From Thysanoteuthis rhombus (lineage: Eukaryota > Mollusca > Cephalopoda > Oegopsida > Thysanoteuthidae): a DNA stretch of 64,000 nt. The position numbers and the translations under genes are program-made. The notes below the pieces were generated by a model, which had not been told where the DNA came from, did not search any database, and was given only the letters and a program-made list of their open reading frames with translations. Within the stretch, counting starts at the first letter, position 1. Every line of letters starts with the position of its first letter. The stretch is taken from NCBI GenBank assembly GCA_963457665.1, contig OY735212.1, positions 2,287,897 through 2,351,896 of the forward strand, read 5' to 3'. Shown here piece by piece: positions 10,906-20,756 of this stretch.

Positions 10906-11249
10906 CACGGTGTTTCAAAGAGTGTGTATCCCTCAGGATAAGAGGGAGACTTGACGTACACATAAATCTGATATAACAATATTAGTCAATTGGCGATACT
11001 GTACTCAAAGTCTACGATATTCATCAGTTGAAATGATTGCATAAAGCACTAGCCACATTCGAGCATCTATTCCTATATAAAGGGATGTTTATGTTACGAA
11101 ACAGGCACGGACTGGCATGTAGGTTGAAAAGAATGACTTTCAACAATGTAATTAGCCTCTTTCTGTGATCAATTTAATTCGTATCTTTAAGGTAGTAGTT
11201 CGAATATACAGTGCCAAAAAGACGATGTCATAATTTTTGAAACACCCTG
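10906..11249. mobile_element. 344-bp MITE with TA target duplication
   Basis: Left end CACGGTGTTTCAAAGAGTG and right end, in reverse, CAGGGTGTTTCAAAAATTAT form imperfect terminal inverted repeats. Each is flanked by TA (10904-10905 and 11250-11251). TA duplication and the CAGGGTGTTTCAAA start fit a Tc1/mariner-superfamily non-autonomous element. No transposase inside. Similar single ends are at about 18270-18288 and 25996-26012. Confidence 0.8.
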
Positions 11250-11251
11250 TA

Positions 11252-12230
11252 TACAGGCATACACGATAAACATACATCTTAAATAATGCTTACTATCACC
11301 ATAAAACGATACATTCTAAATGCTATTAGATTTCAGACGAAAGCTTTCATAACCTTGGAAGATTATTGACAAACATCAGCATACATTTTATAATTTCAAG
11401 ACATTTTCTTGAAGAATGGTGTACTAAATTCTCAAGCGGTACCTGTTACCTATAAAACAAGTGTATGTTAATCTATTTCAATTTTTTCTTGAAATGATGT
11501 ACGTAATTCTTAACGCAATCTCTGAAGCTTCCAATTACTGCAATAGCCTTTGCATAAAACCACCTTCTGTACGCACTTCTACAATTATAACATAGAATAA
11601 TAAGAAAAGTTCAGACTCTGTTAGAATCTCACGACGTTGTTTACACTATTTTTGACAGATTTGGAAACATTTGTCTGAATTTGTTCCTGTTATAAAACTA
11701 TTTGTCACCTATTGATTTTCCCAAAAGAATAATGAAAGCTTTTTTTGGGGAAAAACAATCCCCTAAATAGACACTGATTGGTTCTCTCTAACCTTGCAAC
11801 ATTTTCACTTATATCCAAGTGTGTAATTGTTTACCCCATTAGTTAAGGACTGTAACTCTATGCTAAGAATATGGGATATGTTAAAAATGTCTTTGCTCCT
11901 CTTGCGTCAAATTTTCTATTTCGAGAATTGTTTAAAAATATATTATGACATAGTGTGACGCAAAAAGAAAGAAATCCCTCTGGCTCCATTCATTCTCTAC
12001 TCCCTTCCTTCCCTCTGTGCGCTTTAAAACTTTTTAAAGATTTTTTCTTAATGCAAGTGATTTTAGTTTTCATAAACCTATCAACGTTCGTTGCGAGTAA
12101 AAAGTTTTAACAATGAAGAAGTTTCCAGCACATACAAGATTTTCCATAAGGGATACAACTCTTGCTATAAGAGGATAGAATTTACAGACGTGTAAGCTTG
12201 CGCTACAACATTGGTCAAACTACATTGCAC
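11252..12230. other. AT-rich intergenic DNA, nothing recognised
   Basis: No open frame of note, repeat boundary or RNA gene recognised. Confidence 0.5.
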
Positions 12231-12231
12231 T

Positions 12232-12233
<2 letters not shown>

Positions 12234-12275
<42 letters not shown>

Positions 12276-12282
12276 GAGAGAA
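12234..12282. repeat. (GA)n microsatellite
   Basis: About 48 bp of GA repeats with a single extra G. Confidence 0.95.
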
Positions 12283-12696
12283 GTTTTCCGAAGTTTGAAT
12301 TATTGTATCATACACTAGACTCATTCGAGCATCAATTTTTTTGTGTCGTGTCAGCTATGTTGTGTTAAAATCTAATTAAGCGTCAAAATAATGAAACAAG
12401 TTCTGACCTGCAACAAGTTTTGACGTCTATTATAAACTCAATATAGATACGTAATTAGTATCTTTTTGTGATGTTTTTATTATTTCTGTCTCCAAGAAAG
12501 TTTTTAGATTTAAAATTGTTTGAATACGTTAAAGACGGTTGTATACTTTTGGAACAGTGCACCAGTTAGACGGTTTAAAGTGTACTGTAATGTCATGTAG
12601 CAATAATTCTTACCTTTTGTGTTTATGACCTCTTTACTAACCAACGCATTGGGGGCGTTGTTTTAGGAGTTCAGTTTCTTTTTTTTGGTACCTTGG

Positions 12697-12714
12697 TATG
12701 TGTGTGTGTGTGTA

Positions 12715-12755
<41 letters not shown>
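12697..12755. repeat. (TG)n(TA)n compound microsatellite
   Basis: TG repeats with TATG interruptions pass directly into TA repeats. Confidence 0.95.
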
Positions 12756-12758
<3 letters not shown>

Positions 12759-12944
12759 GTGTGTGGTTCCGAAATGTGATGAGCTTTTATCCAATTATGT
12801 ACTTATTTAAATTAAACATCAGTATTTGAATCTTTTACCCTATCACAACCTATATATATATAAGTGAAAGGGGATGAGACAGACTCAGGAGTAAAGACAT
12901 ATGGACATTTCATTTGTTAATTAATCAATTCATAAATGAATGAA

Positions 12945-14330
12945 TTATTATATTGTACATGTTTCGGGATGGATTTCCAACTTCAGTTGCATGTGTTTGC
13001 CTTGAAGTGATTAAAAGGTTTTCGTAAAATAAAATTTAGCATCTGATGTTTTGTTCTGAAAGCAATGATGGGCATCAAGAATGAGGATTCCTGGGTCATA
13101 ATGATGAGTCTGGACTGTATTCTGTCTGTGGAGAAATCTGTGGCGGTATCGTTGGATAGTATGCTGGGAACTGTAGCCGCAGTTTCATTGGTTGTACTGG
13201 TCTGTGTGGGAGGGCATTCTTAAGCATCGGTTGCCATGGATACTGAGAACATGGATAGTTGTTCAGTGTTAGACTGCTTGGATCTTCAGTAAGTTGGGGA
13301 TTAGACTATCTCTAAAGTTAATCAAGATAGTGGAGTAGGGGTCCTTGTTATGTATGATGGAATATCCGTTGGGAAATATATGTTCTGTATCCTTAATAGT
13401 CATTGTGCATATTCTGAAGTCAGATGGTTTTGAGTAGTACGAGAGAAAATGGCCATACATATATTTCTATAGGTAGGGGTCTGCTTGTTAGGTTCCCAGT
13501 GTTAGATATACATAAAAGATTGAGTATGGATAGGATAAGGTAAGTTTGTGACCTTGATTATATGTAGGAGGGGGTTTAGATCGTACAGGTGGGTTTGTTG
13601 TGGGGAATAAGAATACATGTACATTAAGGGTTGTTCGGACCTAGGCAGACGTATAGTCTAAAGAATATTCTGAAGATGATGAGTTAGTAACTATAGAGTA
13701 ATTAGGACTGAGAGGAATATGGTGTTAAAGATAGTTGTGGTTTGGGCTGTTAAGTTAAGTGTTAAGTTCATTAAGGGAAATAGTTTCAAGTTTGTTAATC
13801 TGCTTATTTTCATGTAGAAATAGAATTTTAGTCATGTTGGAAAGTGTAATTTCTTCTATTTAGAAAAAAATGCTTATGAATCTAGCGTCTGCACCGAAAT
13901 TGTAGCCAGGGTTCTGAAGTGTAGTTCTATTTGGAGTAGATTTGGATGATTGGGTTATTTAATCCACAGTTATTAAGTCTAATATCAAATTGCCACTCAG
14001 ACTTACCCATATATTTCAGTTTGCATTTATATTTATTCTATGCAGTGGATAACAATTTTGCTTCTGCATTAAAAATTAAGGTAGATGTAAAAAGTTTTCT
14101 TTGTAGTAAAGCTAGTGAAAGCATTTGTATACTTCAGTTGGTTGCAGCATAGACTATTTCTTTTGATGCACGGTCGGCAGAATTTAAAAGCTTTGATGTT
14201 TGGGGGTCTGCAATAGGCAATGGCACATTGTTCTAGGAATATTTCTTTGAGTTCTGTTTTAAGTGTAAGTATATTCCAAGGCTATGAAATCAGTGGAGTC
14301 CTCGTAGTCAAATTTCATAGTTATATATAG
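12945..14330 (-). mobile_element. Penelope-like element 3' part with GIY-YIG remnant
   Basis: Minus-strand, 5'-truncated. Reading from 14320 downward, broken frames give LKTELKEIFLEQCAIAYCRP, PNIKAFKFCRPCIK, FTSFTTKKTFYI and NFNAEAKLL, then KCKLKYMGKSEWQFDIRLNN (about 13968-14030). Further on come ADARF and ENKQINKLETISLNELN near 13770. This matches the linker (RRPPN..D), cysteine-containing segment, GIY-YIG nuclease core (YVG...RLNNH) and the closing EN.WI.KLET..P.GLN motif of Penelope-like elements. The reverse-transcriptase domain itself is missing, replaced upstream by microsatellite. The rest to about 12945 is untranslated and ends near CCCGAAACATGTACA, a motif reminiscent of Penelope 3' ends. 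Several stops make it non-functional. Confidence 0.75.
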
Positions 14331-14343
14331 AGTTTAAGTTTGT

Positions 14344-14356
14344 GAAGAGAGAGAGA

Positions 14357-14405
<49 letters not shown>

Positions 14406-14518
14406 GGACAGACACAGAGAGAGACAGAGAGAGAGAGAGAGAGGGAGAGAGATTGTATATATATATATATATATATATACGAGTACAATTTATCTCTCTC
14501 TCTTTCTCTAAATATATC

Positions 14519-14582
<64 letters not shown>
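14344..14582. repeat. Compound microsatellite (GA)n/(GACA)n/(TA)n/(TC)n/(TA)n
   Basis: A run of GA with GACA interruptions, then TA, a short unique spacer, then TC and TA again. The GA block and TC block are complementary, so the locus is an imperfect palindrome of simple repeats. Confidence 0.95.
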
Positions 14583-14583
<1 letters not shown>

Positions 14584-14783
14584 ATGCTTTGGCATTCATA
14601 CACATTAAATACTGTTGGAACAGTATAGCAAGGCCCCAGAAGTCATACATAGACTAAAAAAAATATTACAAATTTTTTATCAAGAAAATGATGAGGCAAC
14701 ATATTAAACAGAAAATAACACAGTAATGAAATTAAACGAATGTATTTATCAGATTTCACATTACAAAGTCATCTATGTATACA

Positions 14784-15570
14784 CTAGCTGGAATACTCGG
14801 CATTGCCCGGAAGAAAAATAACTGAAAACATAACCAAGCAGGGAAAATGTTCTTTGAGGGGTTTATTCTTATGCAACATAACCATTAAAAACAACAACAA
14901 ACAAACGGTTATTTACATTATGTACGCGTAAAAAAGTAGCTGTAATGGGAGAAACATTCTGATTCACAAAAAAGAAAAGATGATGTCGTTGCTCAGTTTG
15001 ACATCGTTTTTGAATACGATGCGTAAGTGTTCCTCCCATTGGGTGAAAGGGTCCCACCTTTGAAAAACGAATATAATGCTGCCCTTGGGAAAAGCATAGA
15101 AAAGTCCGGTAACAGTCAGCAATCTTCCGAGATTTTCCTTGTGCCTTATTATAGTTCCAAAAAATGGCCTCAGCTAAAGGTGATAAATGACTAGAATTGA
15201 CCTCTTGTAACCTTGAATGACCCACAAGGTCAACATCGTTTGGCCTATTTCCTTCAACATTACCCAATATTCTAAATTAGTGCATAAGTCCGATCCACAA
15301 CTCTGAAGATTGACAAGGAAATACAAAAAATTACCCCTGGTGTCCTAAAATGACCTCCGTGGCAAACTTCGATTTGCTTATGATCTTCAACATGGAAGAC
15401 GTACTTCTATGGCAAATTTCAATCTCATAGATGCCAAATTGTCGACCCAAACTCGAAAAATTGTCTCTGAAAGTTCACAAATGCCTGGTGACCTCGAATG
15501 ACCTCTAAAGTCATTTTTTTAGCTTATCTTGTACGTTGACCTTGTCCAAGTCTATATATAGAATATCAGA
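14784..15570 (-). mobile_element. Helitron-like 3' end (non-autonomous)
   Basis: On the minus strand the element ends CCGGGCAATGCCGAG, then ATTCCAG and CTAG, followed by T. A short GC-rich hairpin about 10 bases before a terminal CTRR, with T as the flanking base, is the hallmark of Helitron 3' ends. The hairpin here has decayed mismatches. The body to about 15570 contains repeated GGTCATT...GACCTC-type segments often seen in such elements. The 132-codon minus-strand frame at 14869-15267 shows no helicase or Rep motif, so no coding function is claimed. The 5' border (expected TC) is not located. Confidence 0.6.
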
Positions 15571-15630
15571 TCAATAGATTTCTGAGTTTCCGCAAAGAAT
15601 AGTTTCGAATAAACGAACAAAAAGCTCAAA

Positions 15631-15631
15631 T

Positions 15632-15712
<81 letters not shown>
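15631..15712. repeat. (CA)n(TA)n compound microsatellite
   Basis: About 25 bp of CA repeats followed by about 57 bp of TA repeats. Confidence 0.97.
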
Positions 15713-15716
<4 letters not shown>

Positions 15717-15752
15717 CAAGATACTTGCTCGTCCAACCCATTATCATTTTCT

Positions 15753-16095
15753 AGTAATTATGGGCCAGAAAATTGTTTGTCTTGGTCAATAATTGGATAA
15801 GAGTGATTGCCTGGTCGGCCGCAGTCAGGGTTGACCTCGAGGCTCCACTCTCTTTTCGCTACAATCTTTTTGGATAGATGTCAGTGTGATTCTTATCCCT
15901 CGTCTGACAATCACTTACCCTCAACCCAGGAAGGCTTTGGATAACATTTATCAAGATGTCTTTGGCTCAACTTGGCCAGGATTGATTTTGGCCACCTTGT
16001 ATTCCTGGACGGTCACCCATCAACGTTATGACCAGGCTCACCGTCTTTGTAGTTCTGTCATCTTATGAGAACTGGTGTGTTCAAGGTTATTCGAC
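15753..16095 (-). mobile_element. 5S rRNA-derived SINE, best-preserved copy
   Basis: Minus strand from 16095 to about 15989 aligns by eye along nearly the whole length of eukaryotic 5S rRNA: CCTTGAACACACCAGTTCTC, then GAGCCTGGTC, GATGGGTGACCG and GGAATACAAGGTGGC. From CACCAGTTCTC to GCCTGGTC the spacing equals that of 5S rRNA (48 bases). The internal promoter elements (intermediate element and box C) are therefore retained in altered form. It is too divergent for a 5S gene (for example CTACAAAGACGG where 5S has a TTAAGC-type box A). A non-5S tail follows down to about 15753. This head-plus-tail layout defines a 5S-derived (SINE3-type) retroposon, presumably mobilised by a LINE. Confidence 0.75.
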
Positions 16096-16366
16096 CGTGA
16101 TAAATCATAGTGATGAAATCTAAACAACGTATTTCATTGTGTATAAACCGCTAACGTTTTAATTCAATTCCCCCAAAATTATCCTGTATATGATGTATAC
16201 ATTTGAGTATAATAATTACGTTTCTGTAGATAATACGCACCTGGATTTTCAGCTTGAATAATTTGGAAGGTGCGGATTATGCATTGTGAAATACGATGAT
16301 ATTTTCTTGGATTTTTACATGTCATTACATGGGCAGTGTAGATGGACGTCCTTAGCCATAACCTTC

Positions 16367-16430
16367 TTGTCGTAATTATGCGGCAAAAGATTGTTTGTCT
16401 CGGTCAATATCTGAATGAGGGCGATAACGT
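16367..16430 (-). repeat. Tail fragment of the 5S-derived SINE
   Basis: GTAATTATGCGGCAAAAGAT and TTGTTTGTCTCGGTCAATAT repeat, in the same orientation, the end of the SINE at 15753-15815 (GTAATTATGGGCCAGAAAAT...TTGTCTTGGTCAATAA). The 5S head is absent. Confidence 0.65.
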
Positions 16431-16439
16431 CTAAATAAT

Positions 16440-17520
16440 TATCAATTCATTGCATCTAAGCGGTAAACAAAACAATCGATGTAGAGAGGCTTTTTACTCC
16501 GTCTTGGTTATTTGTAGACATCTTGGCTCTAGGGCCACCCGGAAGTCCACCTTGAAGGCTACCCGGAAGTCCATCCGCAGGAGATTTCATATTCCCATAA
16601 CGGGGACACAGAGTTATTTCTGAATCAACTTGAACATACGTACACCGAAATTTGAACAATTCTGAAAGTCAACTCATAGATGCGTGAGTTTTCTCCCTTG
16701 GAAAAAAAAGAAGCTATATCCTACTCCTAAAGAGCTAAATCAACAAATTTGGTTTGGGTACGTCAGCCATCATTTATTCACTTAGTTTGTGACGGCAATC
16801 AGTACTAAAGATATTTGTACATCTAAAAAAAGAAAATAAGTTTTTGTTGTCTCCAGGGACCAAATCACTTGCCGGGTTTTGAAAGATTCCATACGTGTAT
16901 TTGTTGGTTTAAGTTGGCTTTTGGTACGTTAGATAGGATAACTGTCTATTATGTAGTCTTATGGGACTCATTTTCTCTTCAAATCATGAATAATTAATAC
17001 ATAACTACGCCCTCCCCGTCTCTACGCACACACCACACATATACACATATACATACATGCATAGGTATAAAAGATGAGGATATCTTAATATTTAAAACTT
17101 AGGCTATTTTTTTCGATATGTACTAAGCTCAGCTAAGCACGACTTTATAGGGAAAAGGGTGACAGGAAGATTGTTTCTTCTAGGTTTCCCCATTTAAAAT
17201 ACGATTAGTTTACGGATAAATTGGTCCCTTTTCACGACTAAATAGTATAGGCAACTGTTTAGTTTGATATATGAAAAACACTACGAAAATCATTTCACAA
17301 AGATATAATCTTAATTACTTACCTTCATCTTCATTGCTCAGTTGCAATAAAAAGCAACAACGGTTAAGATGAAGGTGAATAGATTCAAAGATTAAGAATA
17401 ATGGAGTACAGAAATGTATTGTTTTTCTTCTCTGCGAAAACTCGTAAATATGTCACTAAAACTGTACAAAACCAAACTATAATATCATTTATAAGTAGAA
17501 ATAAAATTCTATAAGCATTA
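16440..17520. other. Intergenic DNA, little recognised
   Basis: No coding region recognised. A weak inverted pair (GATAATACGCACCT / AGGTGCGGATTAT, about 16230-16280) just upstream may be part of a small inverted-repeat element. Confidence 0.4.
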
Positions 17521-17527
17521 TCACATC

Positions 17528-17592
17528 CGTAGCTCCTTGGCTGAAGGCATTTGGTTTGTGAGTATTACATCCAGGAATCGAGTCCGGGAGTA
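17528..17592 (+). repeat. tRNA-like SINE head
   Basis: CCGTAGCTCCTTGGCTGAAG fits a tRNA A box and GGAATCGAGTCCGGGAG a B box with following stem, at normal tRNA spacing. It is followed by T-rich DNA and two direct copies of a GCGGATTAACCATTGGGC-like motif (about 17623 and 17697). Confidence 0.5.
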
Positions 17593-18104
17593 ACACTTTC
17601 TTCTTTGTTTTCGAAGTCAGCGGCGGATTAACCATTGGGCTGAGTTTGATTTTTCTTACTTACTTCCTTTATTTCTGCCTTGTTTCCGAGGCTAGTGGCA
17701 GATTGACCATTAGGCTGAGTACGCTTTTTCTTTCTTTTTTTTTGTCAAACTCCTACTACTGAGGTCTCATCGTTTACAGCAATGATGGATGACGGATGTT
17801 AGTGACTGAAAACCACGGAAATCATGCATGAACAGTGACTTACGCTAAAAATGAGGCCGAATCCATACCCAACTTCAAAATCCCAACCCGTATCAACTAT
17901 TAATTTGCTAAGTTCGCAAATATGATGATCTACAGGAAATTCCAGTAAGGGATTTAAATGGGACCAGTGATTTGGGAATAATATTGTTTTGGGAAATGAA
18001 TTCTGTTTCAAAGGAGCAAGGGAATTTGACACAAATGCAGCCAAGCTCCTTATGGTATAATGCTAATAGAAATGCAACAGATGAACTTTTATTCATAAGG
18101 CTAT

Positions 18105-18170
18105 TGGTGTGCCCCGGCCATTGGGAGCCTTGACATGTAATTCAAAATCGTGCCTCAAGCTACGCCCCTG
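18105..18170 (-). mobile_element. DNA-transposon end (CAGGGGCGTAGC)
   Basis: Minus strand begins TCAGGGGCGTAGCTTGAGGC next to a TA-rich target. CAGGGGCGTAGC is a frequent terminal sequence of animal non-autonomous DNA transposons. No opposite end found. Confidence 0.4.
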
Positions 18171-18289
18171 ACTATATATATATATATATATGACAATGAA
18201 TTCGAACGCGTCTTTGGAAATAGTTTTCAAATATAAAATCATTTGAATACAATCAAAAAATGGTTGCATCCTTTTTGAAACACTGTATA

Positions 18290-20390
18290 TCTGACATCAT
18301 TAAAACTGCGTATCAGTTGATATGCCAGAGAGTTCGCCGCTCTATGCTCACATTTGGCACTGTGCCACACTATGCTAAACTTGGTAAATATATATATTTG
18401 TACGTCTCGACCTTGGAGCTATGTTTAGTAAATTAGTTTCGTGGACCATTGCTACTGTTGTGAGATTTCGCCAATTTATGTTGGCGATTCTCCAAATCTT
18501 AAGTGCAGCAACATACGTTCATTGCCCAAGAGTGGCACCATTAGAATTGGGTAGAAATTGCTGATTCTACGGGGAATGATTGTGCTTAGCTATCCCCTAA
18601 CGATCTGGAAAGTCATGACTGTGCCCTCTCAGGAGAAGGAGTTGATATATTAGAGAGTTACAGTGCCGACTAATACAAATAGACTTTTCGGGTCATTATA
18701 TATGGAAGCTGCACAAACTAAGTCACTACGTATATGAAATATTGAAGTGGTGTAAACCATATTGGGCATTTCAAACTGAATTTTTAACAATAAAACATGG
18801 ATGCATTTCAGTACATTTAACTTCAAGGATATAAGTCAATTACGGAACGAATCAAAGCAGAGAAATTGGCCATTTAAAACTGTAATTTCTTACAAAGGAT
18901 GTGATTTGCATTTGATTTGGGGTTAGTGATTATGGTTATTGCTTGTGTTCGAGATAAAATTATATGAGTCAATTATGCATCAAATGAAATCAGCCAACTT
19001 ATAATTATGGTGATGGTAGTTTCGCCACAGAAATTCTAAGAGATTAATCTGAGACAGAACTCTTGGGACCAAAGATACTTTACGCTGTCCATACAGACAT
19101 GGCGAGTTACGTCTCTTCAATGTGTACTAACCGTCTTTTGTCTCGAGAGAAATTCTCTTCATATTTTTCGACGTAAAATAACACTGGTTATTTACTGGGT
19201 ATGACTGTGGGATAATACTTGGGAGGGTCCCTATTCTTTCCAAGTGGGTTAGTCCCCATCTGCACGTGCTATTCAAGTTTTTTTTGCTTGGATGCATTCC
19301 AAGTTGCGATTTCTCGCCTTCTTTGCAATTCAAGACTTCTGTCCTTGATCTGATAAGCCATTTTAGACATTGCGAGACCCCTGGTAATGATTAACCTGTC
19401 CAACTGTCCCCCCTTTTCTTGATAGGGATCGGGGATATCCACACGAGTACCAGCTTACGACACCTTATATTCCTGTTACTAAAAGCATTGAATATTTCGT
19501 ACCAATTAGTTCCTGTGAGGAAAATCACAGATACGAATACATTTTTGCTATTATTGAACAATCAGTATTCATTTTTGGCTACGATTTCCCTCCATCTGTT
19601 TCGCATAATCAGGACATTGATCTACGGCAGCGAGTAAATAGCGTGGGTTGAGGATTGAAGGATAAATGAACCGTTATCGGTAACATGCATAAGCAGGTTG
19701 TAACGGGCATGCGCATAAAATCAATGGTCAAACGCAGAGTTTAGCTCTAAGATGTTTATTCCTGGAGCTGCGAACGGCAGTTGAGGCATCAAAACATAGC
19801 ATCAGCGACACTTTCAGGCAACAAAAAAGAGGGTTACGGAGGAGAAAGAGGGGGGAAGAATGAGAGTTATATACTCCTGCCATTAGTTATGACCACTCAA
19901 TTATACGGGGTCTGCCAACTTTACAGGGCAAGACCCCAACGGCACAGAGAATGTCTTACTCGTTCCGGAGTCAAACACAACTAACTTCTTAAAAAGTACT
20001 TTCTTTTCAAAATTACGCCGAGAAAATTGCTAAGCTTTTATTGGTTTAAAGGGATCATGTGATAACATTTTCGGCACATCCGTATTCTGACTTCTCCACG
20101 CGAGAAAATCTATACCTATCACTTGGGTCCTTGGAAACGTCAGTATATAAGAATCCGAAGCAAGATAACGACACTTGACCTGTCAGAGCCCAATCCTGAC
20201 ACTTTGGGATCCTGGCAAATAACTCTGCAGGGGAAAATAGATTTAGTCCAGTAATGATTAATTGCTGCACCCCACCAAAAAACCCAACAACAACAAAAAA
20301 CAAACAAACAATAACTATCAATCAATTAATTCTGCTCCTCTTCCCTGTCGTCATTCTGTCATGTAAATAAGCACTCGGTGAGACTCAAGC
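18290..20390. other. Intergenic DNA, nothing firmly recognised
   Basis: No exon-like or transposon-protein signature I can name. A minus-strand stretch around 19127-19400 has coding-like composition (for example RGLAMSKMAYQIKDRSLELQ in an interrupted frame) and may be an eroded transposon protein of unknown type. Confidence 0.4.
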
Positions 20391-20489
20391 TCACTCCCTT
20401 TGTGCCATTGGTTAAATAAATGATGCTGAAAGGACTAACATTCCAGGCGAAATCATGAATCACTCCCGCCCATATATGCTCATTTTTCA

Positions 20490-20720
20490 AATTTAGCATA
20501 AACTTATATTGTAAATTGAACCCTCCACGGAAAACATGAAGGGGGATTTTTTTTCTCAAGAAAGCAATGAAAAAAAAAACCCAAACATTATAACTACTCA
20601 TGTCCAGACTTTAAAGTTTCAGAATGCTTTGAGGTAGGAGAAGTCCAAATAGAGAGCTACATAGATATATACATATATGTTTGTCAGAACACACGAATAA
20701 CCTAAATCAAGCTGAGGTGG
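20490..20720 (+). repeat. Family A fragment
   Basis: TTTAGCATAAACTTATATTG and TGAACCCTCCACGG are family A landmarks. The downstream TTTGTCAGAACACACGAATA recurs in direct orientation at 23330-23355 (AATGTCAGGACACATGAATA). The two family A pieces therefore flank the foldback-like structure. Confidence 0.6.
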
Positions 20721-20756
20721 TTCGTTGTGGGTTATAGTGATTAATGGGTCCTGCAT

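Noticed and set aside
14869..15267. 132-codon minus-strand frame as a conserved gene
   Set aside because: It lies inside the Helitron-like element and shows no Rep, helicase or other domain motif.
15989..16095. Functional 5S rRNA gene
   Set aside because: Box A and many paired positions are changed, and a non-5S tail is shared with a nearby fragment, so it is a retroposon.
19620..19990. LTR retrotransposon long terminal repeat (TGTAACGGGCATGCGC near 19699)
   Set aside because: No matching end, primer-binding site or gag-pol sequence was found.
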